Below are positions 36,315 to 45,234 of a DNA stretch of 64,000 nt, one piece after another (positions within the stretch are counted from its first letter, which is position 1; every line of letters starts with the position of its first letter). The position numbers and the translations under genes are program-made. This DNA comes from Alphaproteobacteria bacterium (GTDB taxonomy: Bacteria > Pseudomonadota > Alphaproteobacteria > Rhodobacterales > Rhodobacteraceae): positions 1-64,000 of the forward strand of contig JAUHWT010000010.1 in assembly GCA_030427145.1 (NCBI GenBank), in the 5' to 3' direction. The notes below the pieces were generated by a model, which was not told where the DNA came from, did not search any database, and saw nothing but the letters and a program-made list of their open reading frames with translations.

Positions 36315-37829
36315 ATGCGTAGAATTCACCAATGTCTGACCGGGATGGTCATGGCGCTTATGGTCATGTCGGGGCCGGGCGCGGCGCAGATGGCCATGAC
36401 GACGGAGATTCCCGATGGCATCACCACGCCGGATAATATCGAGACGCAGCTGGGCGACCTGAATTTCTTTGACGGGGTGCCGGATGCGGATACGGCCGGG
36501 AAGATTTACGACCTCTACGACTTCACCAATGCCTATGTGGCCTATCTCGACGGGCTGAAGATCGCGTCGATGGATGCGATGCGGCGCGGGCTTCTGAGCC
36601 AGGGGCCGGCCAACACGACTGTTTTGCAGTTTGCGGAATTCATGGATTCGCGCACGCTGTTTCTGACGGCGAATACCACGAGCGTTTACCAGACGCTGTG
36701 GCTTCAGCTTGGGGACGAGCCGATGGTGATGGAGACACCGCCGAACGTGCTTGGCCTCATCAACGATGCCTGGTTCAAATACGTGACGGATTTCGGGAAC
36801 CTCGGCCCGGATGAGGGTCAGGGCGGGACGTTCCTCATCCTTCCGCCGGGGTTTGAGGGTGAGGTATCGGAGGACGGCTACACCGCCGTGGTTCGGCCCA
36901 GCACCTTTGGCAGCTGGGTTCTGTGGCGCGGGTTTGCGGATGCGGACGGATCGACGGATGTGGCGATCCAGCAGACCCAGGAGATGCTCAAACTCTATCC
37001 CCTGTCCCAGGCGGATGCGCCGCCAGAGATGAATTTCGTCGACGTGTCCGGCGTGGAGTTCAACACCATACACGCGATGGACGCGCGGATGTTTGAGGAG
37101 ATCAACACCGTGATCCAGGCGGAGCCGCTGATGGGTGAGGAGCCGGAACTGCTGGGGCGGCTGGCGGCGGTCGGCATTCGCAAGGGCGAGCCGTTTGAGC
37201 CGGATGAGCGGATGAGCGAAATTCTGGAGAAGGCGGCATCGGCGGGTGCGGTGACGGTGAAAACCCTGATTTCCAAACCGCGCGATGATCTGGCCTATTG
37301 GTATCCGGGTGAGAGCTACTGGCAAAACGCCTTCCCGGGCGGGGCCTATACCTGGGTGATTGACGGGATCACGCGGCAGGATTTCCGCTCGGCGTTCCAT
37401 TTCTACGCCACCGGCATTTCACCCGCAATGGCGCTCAAGGTCGTGGGCAAGGGCTCGCAATACGCCTTTACCTATCGCGATGCGAACGGCGACGCGCTGG
37501 ACGGCGGCAGGACCTACAAAATGACGGTTCCGGCCAATCCGCCGGCGGAAAAGTTCTGGTCCTTTACGCTCTATGACAACCAGACCCGGTCGATGCTGCA
37601 AACCGATGCGCGCTACCCGGCGATTGGCAGCAACACGCCCGGTGTGGTCCAGAATGAGGACGGCTCGACCGACATTTACTTTGGACCGGAAGCGCCCGAG
37701 GGTTGGGAGAGCAACTGGCTTCAGACCGTGCCCGGCAAGGGGTGGAACACGATCATGCGCCTCTATGGCCCCCTGGAGCCGTGGTTTGACGGCAGCTGGC
37801 GTCCGGGTGAGATCGAACCGGTCGAATAG
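36315..37829 (+). CDS. exported DUF1254/DUF1214 protein
   Basis: 504 aa with a Sec signal peptide (hydrophobic stretch about 10-22, cleavage near GPGAAQ). DUF1254 covers about residues 70-230 (FTNAYVAYLDGL, TLFLTANTTSVYQ) and DUF1214 about 370-490 (YKMTVPANPPAEKFWSFTLYD, RYPAIGS, the final KGWNTIMRLYGPLEPWF). These two domains usually occur together in periplasmic or secreted proteins of unknown function. It shares an operon with the TetR gene 15 nt upstream. Confidence 0.88.
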   Translation: MRRIHQCLTGMVMALMVMSGPGAAQMAMTTEIPDGITTPDNIETQLGDLNFFDGVPDADTAGKIYDLYDFTNAYVAYLDGLKIASMDAMRRGLLSQGPANTTVLQFAEFMDSRTLFLTANTTSVYQTLWLQLGDEPMVMETPPNVLGLINDAWFKYVTDFGNLGPDEGQGGTFLILPPGFEGEVSEDGYTAVVRPSTFGSWVLWRGFADADGSTDVAIQQTQEMLKLYPLSQADAPPEMNFVDVSGVEFNTIHAMDARMFEEINTVIQAEPLMGEEPELLGRLAAVGIRKGEPFEPDERMSEILEKAASAGAVTVKTLISKPRDDLAYWYPGESYWQNAFPGGAYTWVIDGITRQDFRSAFHFYATGISPAMALKVVGKGSQYAFTYRDANGDALDGGRTYKMTVPANPPAEKFWSFTLYDNQTRSMLQTDARYPAIGSNTPGVVQNEDGSTDIYFGPEAPEGWESNWLQTVPGKGWNTIMRLYGPLEPWFDGSWRPGEIEPVE

Positions 37830-37933
37830 AACCAGACTGATCCGCCTGTGCTCTGGAAGCCACATTTTTCCAGGGCCAGGCGAAGTTTTTTCCAGCATCT
37901 TAAATTTGTCACCGGTTTCGTTAAAGTGATCGC

Positions 37934-37986
37934 ATGAGGCGTGTTCCATGCGGGTGCGCCCCCGTGGACGCCTCATTCATCGGCGG
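37934..37986 (+). promoter_or_regulatory. long hairpin in the porin leader
   Basis: ATGAGGCGT (37934-37942) pairs perfectly with ACGCCTCAT (37978-37986); the loop contains a nested GC stem (CGGG...CCCG). It ends 80 nt before the porin start codon and lies in a leader that is otherwise gene-free (37830-38066). Porin leaders are common targets of small RNAs; a folded 5' region is compatible with that. Confidence 0.45.
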
Positions 37987-38066
37987 CGATGACCTGGAGG
38001 GGGATCACCGTTGCTGTCTGACTGGAGGGACGTGCGCCAATTTGCGCACAACTGATGGAGACACCA

Positions 38067-39164
38067 ATGAGACATTTAATGACGGCGACCGCCCTGCCCG
38101 TGCTGGCCATGCTTGGCAGCCCGGTCCTGGCGCAGACATACTCGAACGAAACCGGCTCCGTGACGTTTTATGGCCAGGTCAGCCCGACCTATCTGGGCTA
38201 TGACGACGGCGACGAGACGTCGAGCGAGCTGGCCGACAACGCCCACTCCAACACCCGGGTGGGCTTCTGGCTGGAGCGGGAACTTGCGACCTCGGTTCTG
38301 AAGTTCAACTTCGAGACGGCGGTTGGACTGCCCCAGACGAGCGCGTTCAGCCAGGACAGTTCCCCGGACTGGGAGTGGGACAAAACCAAACTGCGTAAGG
38401 TCGACATCGTCTGGGACTCGCTGTCCTGGGGGTCGATCAGCTTCGGTCAGGGCAGCATGGCCTCGGACGGTGTCGCGACGATCGACAAGTCCGGCACCAC
38501 CATGGTCAGCACCGTGACCACGTCGGATACCGCCGGAAGCTACCTGTTCCGTGAGGATGGCGGGGATCTGTCGGATATTGCGCTGGGTGATGTCTACAGC
38601 GACTTCGACGGCGGACGCCGGGGCCGTATCCGCTATGACACGCCGACCTTTGGCGGGTTCAGACTGGCGGCGGCTTACGGTGAGGAAATTCTCAACAGCG
38701 GCGATGACAGCGAGTATTACGACATCGGCGCGTTCTACAGCAACGACTATGGCAGCTTCGAGGTATCGGCCGGGGCCGGTTATGCCTGGAAGGACAGCGA
38801 CGGGGACACCACCGAGCGCTATGCCGGGTCGGTGTCGGTTCTGCACGGCGACACGGGTCTGAACGGGACGTTTGCGCTGGGTGGTGATCCGGACGGCGGC
38901 GACTACTGCTACATCAAGGCGGGCTGGATCACCGACTTCACCCCGGTCGGGTCCACGGCGTTTTCGGCCGACTACTACAGCGGTTCGGATTTCCAGAACG
39001 ACGGATCATCCTCGGATGCCTGGGGGCTGCAGGTCACGCAGAATTTCGATGCGCACAACATCGAGGCCTATGCAGGGTTCGCGTCCTATGAGTTCGACGG
39101 CGACGGTGGTGTGGACTACCAGGACTCCAGCTCGACCCTTGCGGGTCTTCGCTGGAGATTCTGA
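38067..39164 (+). CDS. outer-membrane porin (general Gram-negative type)
   Basis: 365 aa from the ATG at 38067 with GGAG 7 nt upstream. Signal peptide ends PVLA-Q. The mature protein is a Gly/Asp/Ser/Tyr-rich 16-strand barrel of the Rhodobacter porin type: GSVTFYGQVSPTYLGYDDG at the start, SISFGQGSMASDG, GRIRYDTPTFGGFRLAAAYG, and C-terminal LAGLRWRF with the terminal aromatic used by the Bam machine. It forms a diffusion pore; SurA and BamA handle its assembly. A single gene with a structured leader. Confidence 0.92.
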   Translation: MRHLMTATALPVLAMLGSPVLAQTYSNETGSVTFYGQVSPTYLGYDDGDETSSELADNAHSNTRVGFWLERELATSVLKFNFETAVGLPQTSAFSQDSSPDWEWDKTKLRKVDIVWDSLSWGSISFGQGSMASDGVATIDKSGTTMVSTVTTSDTAGSYLFREDGGDLSDIALGDVYSDFDGGRRGRIRYDTPTFGGFRLAAAYGEEILNSGDDSEYYDIGAFYSNDYGSFEVSAGAGYAWKDSDGDTTERYAGSVSVLHGDTGLNGTFALGGDPDGGDYCYIKAGWITDFTPVGSTAFSADYYSGSDFQNDGSSSDAWGLQVTQNFDAHNIEAYAGFASYEFDGDGGVDYQDSSSTLAGLRWRF

Positions 39165-39293
39165 TCAGGGCGGTGCGCCGGGTCGATCAGGCCTTGGCGC
39201 CACGCCTGAGCACGATGGCCCTGGGGCCGGGGGGCTTTGGGGCCGATTGTTCAAACACGTCGAAAATTGGCCGGATCCGTGATACCCTACGGT

Positions 39294-39599
39294 ATGGTCC
39301 GGTCGGTTTTCTTCGGTATGGCGGTTGTCCTGGCGGTTGCGGGAGGTGCGCGGCAGGCGGGGGCGGCTGACTGTTACTGCACCGATCAGACGGGAAGCCG
39401 CGTGGAGATGGGCGCGGTGATCTGTCTGCATGTGGACGGGCGCGCCTTTCTGGCGCGCTGTGAGATGTCGCTCAACAATCCGATGTGGCGGGAGCTGAAG
39501 ACCGGGTGTCTGTCCTCGGAGGTGTCACCCGGGCCGCTCGATATCCTTGAGAGCCTCAAGCAGGGCGTCGCCGCGGGCCGCGTTTACTCCAAGATCTGA
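39294..39599 (+). CDS. small Cys-rich exported protein, function unknown
   Basis: 101 aa from the ATG at 39294 (MVRSVFFGMAVVLAVAGG), with a signal peptide cleaved near AGAA-D. The mature part of about 75 residues has five cysteines (DCYCTD, VICLH, RCEMS, TGCLS), so disulfides are likely in the periplasm. The W-R-E-L-K-x-G-C region near the end looks conserved, but I recognise no family. Its last 75 nt overlap the convergent DUF1499 gene. Confidence 0.7.
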   Translation: MVRSVFFGMAVVLAVAGGARQAGAADCYCTDQTGSRVEMGAVICLHVDGRAFLARCEMSLNNPMWRELKTGCLSSEVSPGPLDILESLKQGVAAGRVYSKI

Positions 39600-40028
39600 T
39601 TTTCCGTAGCGGGAGCGCGAGAAAACCGCCATGGTCGATCCGCCCTCGTCCGCCGCCATAAAGCGCACGGAGATGTAGTCGGGATAACCCATCAGGCGGG
39701 AGCGTTCCTCCCAGGTCATCCAGAGGCCGTCATCGGACTGCGCCACGAGGCGGGTGCCGTTGCGGTCGCTGATCCAGGAGGCGAAGCGGTCACTGAGGGT
39801 TGCGGGCTCGACCGCGTAGACCGGGGCCACGGCATCGGGCTCGGGCGCGTCCATGCCCTCTGGCACCAGCCGCCAGGAGTTGGGGTTGCCGGTGGATGGC
39901 GCGGTGAGCGGGTCGACATGCCAGCGGTCTGGGTCGGTGTCGGCGGTGCGCACGTAGAGGGAGAAGCCCACAACGGCGATAATGGCGAAGACGATGATCC
40001 AGCCAAGGACGCGCAGAAAGAGGATCAT
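39525..40028 (-). CDS. DUF1499 domain membrane-anchored protein
   Basis: 167 aa. One N-terminal helix (residues 3-24) is followed by a DUF1499 domain: [18 protein letters not shown] and the C-terminal [31 protein letters not shown] are typical. Function is unknown. It overlaps ispG (ATGA) on the 5' side and the convergent small exported protein by 75 nt on the 3' side. Confidence 0.85.
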   Translation of the reverse strand: MILFLRVLGWIIVFAIIAVVGFSLYVRTADTDPDRWHVDPLTAPSTGNPNSWRLVPEGMDAPEPDAVAPVYAVEPATLSDRFASWISDRNGTRLVAQSDDGLWMTWEERSRLMGYPDYISVRFMAADEGGSTMAVFSRSRYGKSDLGVNAARGDALLEALKDIERPG

Positions 40029-41167
40029 TCGGCGGCGTGCTCCGGTATCGCTTCTTCCGATTTTTCGGATTCGATCTCAGAGGCGCGGGTTTCGACGAGT
40101 TCGACGATGTGGTCGATCATGCCCTCGTTGCCGAGTTTGTGGTGCTGTTTGCCCGCGAGATAGACCATGCCGGAGCCGGCACCGCCGCCGGTAAAGCCCA
40201 CATCGGTCATCAGTGCCTCGCCGGGGCCGTTGACCACGCAGCCGATGATGGAGAGGCTCATGGGTGTCTTGATGTGTTCGAGACGTTTTTCAAGCACTTC
40301 AACGGTTTTGATCACGTCGAAGCCCTGCCTAGCGCAGGAGGGGCAGGAGATGATGTTGACGCCGCGGTGACGCAGGCCGAGGGATTTGAGGATCTCGTAG
40401 CCGACGCGGACCTCCTCCACCGGATCGGCGGAGAGGCTGACGCGAATGGTGTCGCCTATGCCCATCCAGAGGAGATTGCCAAGACCAACGGCGGATTTGA
40501 CGGTGCCGGAGGACAGCGATCCGGCCTCGGTGATGCCAAGGTGGATCGGCGCGTCGGTCGCCTCGGCCAGGGCCTGGTAGGCGGCGGCGGCGAGGAACAC
40601 ATCCGATGCCTTAACGCTGATCTTGAACTCCTTGAAATCGTTGTCTTCCAGGATGCGGATATGGTCGAGACCGCTTTCGACCATCGCGTCAGGGCACGGC
40701 TCGCCGTATTTTTCCAGCAGGTGGCGTTCCAGCGATCCGGCGTTAACGCCGATGCGCATGGAACAGTTGTGGTCGCGGGCGGCCTGGATGACCTCGCGCA
40801 CGCGTTCGGGTGTGCCGATATTGCCGGGGTTGATGCGCAGACAGGCAGCGCCCGCCTCCGCCGCCTCGATGCCGCGTTTGTAGTGGAAGTGGATGTCGGC
40901 CACGATCGGGACCGGGCTTTCGCGCACGATTTCCTTCAAGGCTTTACTGGAAGCCTCGTCGGGGACGGAGACGCGCACGATGTCCGCGCCCGCCTCCGCA
41001 CAGGCCTGAACCTGGGCAATGGTTGCCGGGATGTCCGTGGTGGGCGTGTTGGTCATGGTTTGGACGCTGATCGGCGCGTCGCCCCCCACGGGGACATTGC
41101 CCACATGGATCTGACGCGAGGGGCGCCGGTCGATGTTTCGCCAGGGTCGAATGGGATTGTGTGACAT
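40025..41167 (-). CDS. ispG: (E)-4-hydroxy-3-methylbut-2-enyl-diphosphate synthase
   Basis: 380 aa. It makes HMBPP in the MEP isoprenoid pathway with a [4Fe-4S] cluster. The N-terminal TIM barrel starts with [22 protein letters not shown], and the cluster cysteines are in [13 protein letters not shown] and [13 protein letters not shown]. It ends in a Glu-rich tail. ispG is the first gene of a two-gene unit with DUF1499. The accessory pocket with CcdAB starts 180 nt upstream. Confidence 0.97.
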   Translation of the reverse strand: MSHNPIRPWRNIDRRPSRQIHVGNVPVGGDAPISVQTMTNTPTTDIPATIAQVQACAEAGADIVRVSVPDEASSKALKEIVRESPVPIVADIHFHYKRGIEAAEAGAACLRINPGNIGTPERVREVIQAARDHNCSMRIGVNAGSLERHLLEKYGEPCPDAMVESGLDHIRILEDNDFKEFKISVKASDVFLAAAAYQALAEATDAPIHLGITEAGSLSSGTVKSAVGLGNLLWMGIGDTIRVSLSADPVEEVRVGYEILKSLGLRHRGVNIISCPSCARQGFDVIKTVEVLEKRLEHIKTPMSLSIIGCVVNGPGEALMTDVGFTGGGAGSGMVYLAGKQHHKLGNEGMIDHIVELVETRASEIESEKSEEAIPEHAAE

Positions 41168-41347
41168 GACGTCCGTTTCGCAAACTGCCTGCTTTGGGGG
41201 GATGTCTAGTGGAACGGGGCGTGGGAGTCACGGTTGATTTCCGCGCCCTGCGGGGATGTGCCGGTCAGGGAATTGTGAGGGGGTGGCGAGGATTGTTGGG
41301 GGCGCAAAGTTGCGGTATAAATGTTCGGTATAATTCGGAGGCAGGCC

Positions 41348-41599
41348 ATGACGGCGGCGAAACGGAAGACGTCCCTGACGCTGGACGCGGCAACACTGGA
41401 CGAGGCCAGGGCGCTTGGTATCAACGTCTCAAGAGTTACCGAGGCGGCGCTCGTGGCGGCGGTTGGCGAGGCAAAGCGCAGAGCGTGGCTTGAGGAAAAC
41501 GCGGAAGCCTTCGCGGCGCAGGCGGAATGGCACGGGCGGAACGGTCACCCGCTGGCGGAGATTATCGCGTCGCCGGGTGATGTTACGTGGAAGAGCTGA
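41348..41599 (+). CDS. ccdA: CcdA-type antitoxin
   Basis: 83 aa from the ATG at 41348, preceded by GGAGGC. The N-terminal ribbon-helix-helix (RKTSLTLDAATLDEARALGINVSRVTEAAL) binds DNA; the C-terminal WLEENAEAFAAQAEWHGRNG is the toxin-neutralising part of the CcdA family. It overlaps the toxin gene by 13 nt and should repress its own operon. A chromosomal copy beside a defence-like gene and a broken gene marks an accessory insertion. Confidence 0.88.
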   Translation: MTAAKRKTSLTLDAATLDEARALGINVSRVTEAALVAAVGEAKRRAWLEENAEAFAAQAEWHGRNGHPLAEIIASPGDVTWKS

Positions 41600-41877
41600 A
41601 ACGCCATGACGTCGCGGAGTATCGCGGCGTTTTAATGGTTGTCGTTGAGAGCGATCTTCTACCACCTGATCCGGCCGTGGTGGTGATCCCCCTGCTCCAG
41701 GAATATCCGGCAGTGCGGTATCTGAACCCGGTGATCGAACATGGCGAAACGGAATACTTTTTGGCCACCCGTCTGATTGCGGCGGTGCGCAGATCGGCGT
41801 TGCGGCGTGTGGGTGATGTTGCGGATCAGGCCGACAGGATCACACGGGCGGTTGATGTGTTGATGGGCGGCGTCTGA
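41587..41877 (+). CDS. ccdB: CcdB-type toxin
   Basis: 96 aa from a GTG at 41587 that overlaps the antitoxin stop by 13 nt. CcdB family features: an N-terminal beta strand around RGVLMVVVESDLL, PAVVVIPLLQEYPAVRYLNPVIEHG, and the C-terminal helix DVADQADRITRAVDVLMGGV. Plasmid CcdB poisons DNA gyrase; the last residues (G-G-V rather than W-G-I) differ, so gyrase targeting is plausible but not certain. The open reading frame is intact. Confidence 0.85.
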   Translation: MEELKRHDVAEYRGVLMVVVESDLLPPDPAVVVIPLLQEYPAVRYLNPVIEHGETEYFLATRLIAAVRRSALRRVGDVADQADRITRAVDVLMGGV

Positions 41878-42052
41878 CCGGGACCAGCGGACGGCCCAGC
41901 CGAAGCCGCAGCCGAGATCGGCCGCGGCGGTTGGATCGGGCGGATGACTAGGGTTTCGGACCATTAGGGGGCGCCGGCCAGTCCCTGGGTCTGGTGGGGC
42001 AGATTTCTGTGGCCTGCGAAAATTCGGGATTGTCGTAGGTGTTTTGGGCCAT
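41878..42052 (-). pseudogene. frameshifted N-terminal remnant of a class I SAM-dependent methyltransferase
   Basis: An ATG at 42052 opens MAQNTYDNPEFSQ, the usual beginning of a methyltransferase family in these bacteria, but this frame stops within about 40 codons. In another minus frame DLGCGFGWAVRW (about 41919-41884) is a perfect SAM motif I, and the similarity ends where ccdB stops (41877). The region between the two pieces has deletions. The gene was probably truncated when the CcdAB segment was gained or by a later deletion. Not functional. Confidence 0.6.
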
Positions 42053-42100
42053 GCGGGGAAACAAGCAAATTGAAAGGTGTTGCAATACTATCAACCGCAA

Positions 42101-42955
42101 TCACCCGTCGCGCATGATCATATACGAAACGAATGACGCACAAGCTCCAATCATAAAAAGCGCATCGGCCTCATCAACCTTTGCTTCCTGATCAAACACC
42201 AGTGCATGTCGAATACCTTCCTGGTCGCTCGAATATCCATAAAGTTTGTCGAACGCGCCCCTAAGGCTTCCATGCAAGTATCCTTGCTTGTCCAAAGTGG
42301 ACAGCGCCGGACCAAGAGACTTCGTTCCTGGAGCCAGCTTCCTTGCCATTGCTTCAACAGCATTAATGCTCTCACGAACACTGCCAGACCAATCCCCGTT
42401 GCGAAGCTCGACGCCAGCATTAATCAGGTGTTTTCGGGCAGCGTCAGATCCAGTTTTTTCCGCCTCCGAAATGGCTCTTTCGATAGCGGCACCCTGATGC
42501 TCTGTGCCTACAGCTACAACCTTTGAGTCTATAACCCTATAAGCGGAGCGTTCGGAGACCAACATTTGTGTGAGATCACGTTTAAGCTCTTGGCTGCACC
42601 CTTGATGGCGGACAAAGAACTCAAAAATATCGAAAAAAGTTCCAAAGTTTGATTTTCCAATACAGTATTCAAGAGTCTTCCTAAATTCATGCGGTTTGTT
42701 CTCATAACTACTAACCGCCTGCCTCAAAAACAGTACGTGAAAGTCCTGTGACACACGTTTCCAATTGCTATCAAAAAACACTTCCCATGAACCGACTACT
42801 TCCTCTCTGTCAATTTCCAGATTAATATAGTAATTAGTCAAACGTCGAATATCATCGGATACCTCCCCAATCTTTAATTGCGGGGGTATCTCTTTGAGCC
42901 CTGTGCGCTGGGAGAACGGCACATACAACTCATCATTATTGTGAAATTCAGTCAT
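42101..42955 (-). CDS. AbiJ-NTD4-like putative abortive-infection protein
   Basis: 284 aa. The N-terminus (FSQRTGLKEIPPQLKIG, then DDIRRLTNYYINLEI) matches the F-S-x-R-x-G-L pattern of AbiJ N-terminal domains. The C-terminal half is all-helical (RKHLINAGVELRNGDWSGSVRESINAVEAMARK ... EGIRHALVF), like the helical effector regions of such proteins; a HEPN-type ribonuclease is possible, although I see no clear R-x4-6-H pair other than GIRHAL. The DNA is clearly more AT-rich than the neighbours, suggesting recent transfer. A stand-alone gene with its own upstream palindrome. The antiphage role is inferred. Confidence 0.62.
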   Translation of the reverse strand: MTEFHNNDELYVPFSQRTGLKEIPPQLKIGEVSDDIRRLTNYYINLEIDREEVVGSWEVFFDSNWKRVSQDFHVLFLRQAVSSYENKPHEFRKTLEYCIGKSNFGTFFDIFEFFVRHQGCSQELKRDLTQMLVSERSAYRVIDSKVVAVGTEHQGAAIERAISEAEKTGSDAARKHLINAGVELRNGDWSGSVRESINAVEAMARKLAPGTKSLGPALSTLDKQGYLHGSLRGAFDKLYGYSSDQEGIRHALVFDQEAKVDEADALFMIGACASFVSYMIMRDG

Positions 42956-42985
42956 TTTTTAGCAAATAATTCGATTTTTTGAATT

Positions 42986-43006
42986 CATTGGAAGTCGATT
43001 CCAATG
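42986..43006. promoter_or_regulatory. palindrome upstream of the AbiJ-like gene
   Basis: CATTGGAA (42986-42993), GTCGA, TTCCAATG (42999-43006): a perfect 8-bp inverted repeat 31 nt before the AbiJ-like start, in an AT-rich stretch. An operator or promoter-proximal hairpin is likely. The remaining gap to 43223 contains no recognisable gene. Confidence 0.5.
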
Positions 43007-43223
43007 TTCCACTTTTTTTCAGAAAATCGCAGACGTGGCAATCTTTACAGCTTCCACTCAATGGAAAGAAGCATGTCGCATCCCGCCTCAAAATGCAAAA
43101 TTATGATCGATCGGGGACAATGCCCTCAATAGACATAACATCGAATGATCCATCGGCAGCCCGAAGTGAGGTTGCCGCCGGGCGGGATCGTTTGAACTGG
43201 TAGCCTTTCCGGCCACCACCCAC

Positions 43224-44456
43224 CTACTGGATGGTTGTGCCGTCCGGAAGGGTGCGCATGGCCTGGGAGAGGACGCCGGGGATCTGTTCGAGGGCCGGGT
43301 AGGTCTCGGAGATGGAAACCGGGTCGAGCGCCACGTCGCGGACGGCGCGGGTGCCGAGGCCGAGGGGGCCGTGCAGCTCGTCGCCGAGGCGCACATAGAC
43401 GGAGCCGGAATTGCCGGCCCAGATGAGCGGGGCGCCGACGCCTTCGGGCGGTGTGTAGCTCTCGCCCTTCTCAAGGATCTGTTCAAAGATCACGGTGCCG
43501 TTTTCGAGATAGACCCGGACCCAGGCGGCGCGTTCGGCGATGACGGTTACGCGTACGGGGTCCGTCGTTGCGACAGCGTCAACCGGTCCGGCTGCGGCGG
43601 CTTTCTCCTCCTCGAGGAGTTTGGCGACGATGACCGCGGGCGAGACCGCCTCGGTGGAGGGGGCCTCGGTGACCTGCTGCACGGCGGGTTCGGGCGTTAC
43701 GCGCATTTTGAGCGGCGCGATGGCGTCGGGATTGATGGCGGCGATGGGGCCGTCGCGGCGGGCGATGAGCGGGACCTCAAGCTCCTGCCGACGGTAGAGA
43801 TCGGCCAGGTTGGTGGTGGTCACCGGGCTCGCGAGATCGACGAGGGTGGGTTCCAGCCCCTCCTCCGTCTCGCCGGGCGTTTCGAGCGGCGTGACCTCGG
43901 CCACGGCCATCGGGACCTCCTCGACCGGGGCGAACTGCACGCGCTGGATGTTCTGGAGGACGGCCCAGCCGCCATAGCCAAGCGCACCAACAAGGGCGAT
44001 CAGAACCAGAAGCGAGCCGATGGCGGAGGCCTGAATGTCGGCGAAGGCGCTGCGTTTCTGTTCAGCCAGCGGGAACCTGGGCTGGAAGGACGGAATCGGT
44101 TCAGCCGCCTTTTTGCGGGAGCCGGAGGCGGGTTTGCTGTCGGCTACGGGCTGCGTATCCTTTTTGCCGCCGGTGAAGCCGTGCTCGGCACAGAAGCGGC
44201 GGTACACCATGTCCGGATCAAGCGACAGATAGCGCGAATAGGACCGGATGTAGCCTGGAATAAAGCTGGGATTGGGGAAGGCCGCAATGTCGCCATCCTC
44301 AATCGCGGAGATGTAGGCGGCCTGAATTCTCAGGTCGCGCTGAACATCGAGAAGGGTTTTGCCCTTGGTTGCGCGCTCACCGCGCAGTTCGTCGCCGATG
44401 GCAAACTCGTAGGCCTGCCCCCCGTCCATATCCGAACTGATCTCCTGCGTACTCAT
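43224..44456 (-). CDS. RodZ-like protein (cytoplasmic HTH, one TM helix, periplasmic DUF4115)
   Basis: 410 aa. The N-terminal Cro/CI-like HTH spans about 22-90 (GDELRGERATKGKTLLDVQRDLRI, YISAIEDGD, PSFIPGYIRSYSRYL). One membrane helix is at about 147-168 and a C-terminal DUF4115 beta domain at about 310-385 (ERAAWVRVYLENGTVIFEQILEKG). The long middle is Ala/Pro/Glu-rich. RodZ family members link MreB filaments to the elongation machinery. In Rhodobacterales it typically lies upstream of ispG; here the accessory pocket separates the two. Confidence 0.88.
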   Translation of the reverse strand: MSTQEISSDMDGGQAYEFAIGDELRGERATKGKTLLDVQRDLRIQAAYISAIEDGDIAAFPNPSFIPGYIRSYSRYLSLDPDMVYRRFCAEHGFTGGKKDTQPVADSKPASGSRKKAAEPIPSFQPRFPLAEQKRSAFADIQASAIGSLLVLIALVGALGYGGWAVLQNIQRVQFAPVEEVPMAVAEVTPLETPGETEEGLEPTLVDLASPVTTTNLADLYRRQELEVPLIARRDGPIAAINPDAIAPLKMRVTPEPAVQQVTEAPSTEAVSPAVIVAKLLEEEKAAAAGPVDAVATTDPVRVTVIAERAAWVRVYLENGTVIFEQILEKGESYTPPEGVGAPLIWAGNSGSVYVRLGDELHGPLGLGTRAVRDVALDPVSISETYPALEQIPGVLSQAMRTLPDGTTIQ

Positions 44457-44597
44457 GGATCCGCCCTGAGACCTCTTATGTTTCTAGCCTGTCCGCGCCT
44501 TCAATCGAATCAACCCTGTCGGGGTTCTTCTTTTTTGATAATCCTATCACGTTTTTTAACGACAGGTTAGTGCCCGGACACTTTTTTCCCACCTGAC

Positions 44598-44630
44598 AAT
44601 TCGTGAAATTCCCAAGGAAATCCACGAATT
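44598..44630. repeat. imperfect inverted repeat between the MarR and RodZ-like genes
   Basis: AATTCGTGAAATTCC (44598-44612) and GGAAATCCACGAATT (44616-44630) pair at 13 of 15 positions around a 3-nt loop, 15 nt beyond the MarR stop. No T-run follows on the minus strand. It may end the MarR transcript or lie in the RodZ-like promoter region. The motif CCGGACACT occurs nearby (44574) and again upstream of the MarR gene (45184). Confidence 0.45.
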
Positions 44631-44644
44631 GCCCTATTCCCCGA

Positions 44645-45154
44645 TCAGTAGATGTAGCGGATCTGGTCCGTCCAGTAGCGCTCCATCTTCCGCAGGCTGG
44701 CGTTGATGTCCTTAAGCTGGATATCACCTGTCACCTCGCGGCTGAGAATTCCGTCCGCATGGCGCTGGAACAGTTCAGCGACGGTTTTGCGGACGTTCTG
44801 GCCCTTTTCCGTCAGGCGGACACGAACCGCGCGACGGTCAACAGCGCATTTCTGGTGGTGCATGTATTCATACTCAACCAGCTTCTTGAGGTTATAGGAC
44901 ACGTTGGATCCCTGATAGTAGCCGCGGGTTTTGAGTTCCCCCGCCGTTACCTCGTTGTCTCCAATGTTAAAGAGAAGCAGCGCCTGCACAGCGTTGATGT
45001 CGATGATGCCGAGGCGTTCAAACTCATCCTTGATGACATCCAGCAGCAGCCGATGAAGTCTCTCGACCATGGAAAGGGTATCCAGATAGGCGACCAGGAA
45101 TTCCTCTGTCGGCGAGGGCTCCGGAACACGCCCTACGTCGGCATGCATACTCAT
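44645..45154 (-). CDS. MarR-family winged-helix regulator (LdtR-like)
   Basis: 169 aa from the ATG at 45154, which has GGAGAG 6 nt upstream. The winged helix is at about 55-125: LLFNIGDNEVTAGELKTRG, recognition helix YYQGSNVSYNLKKLVEYEYM, wing HHQKCAVDRRAVRVRLTEKG. Helices at both ends form the dimer interface. The sequence resembles the alphaproteobacterial LdtR group linked to cell-wall and osmotic genes. CCGGACACT at 45184-45192, just upstream of its start, recurs ahead of the RodZ-like gene, which would fit shared control (inference). Confidence 0.87.
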   Translation of the reverse strand: MSMHADVGRVPEPSPTEEFLVAYLDTLSMVERLHRLLLDVIKDEFERLGIIDINAVQALLLFNIGDNEVTAGELKTRGYYQGSNVSYNLKKLVEYEYMHHQKCAVDRRAVRVRLTEKGQNVRKTVAELFQRHADGILSREVTGDIQLKDINASLRKMERYWTDQIRYIY

Positions 45155-45234
45155 AATTGTCTCTCCGGGTAATCGGTACTTGGCCGGACACTCAGGCAAA
45201 ACAATATACAAGTGGTTAAAAACCGACACTTATT

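Noticed and set aside
35613-37400. 595-aa minus-strand open frame
   Set aside because: Arg/His/Pro-rich composition and exact antisense position to the TetR and DUF1254/1214 genes mark it as a high-GC shadow.
40037-41164. 375-aa plus-strand open frame opposite ispG
   Set aside because: It is the complement of a well-conserved gene, with no motifs and shadow-type Gly/Asp/Val composition.
41300-43220. Prophage or integrative element in the CcdAB/AbiJ pocket
   Set aside because: No integrase, tRNA attachment site, direct-repeat ends or phage structural genes are present; only a small accessory insertion is supported.
43371-44570. 399-aa plus-strand open frame opposite the RodZ-like gene
   Set aside because: Shadow frame; the RodZ-like protein has clear domains on the other strand.
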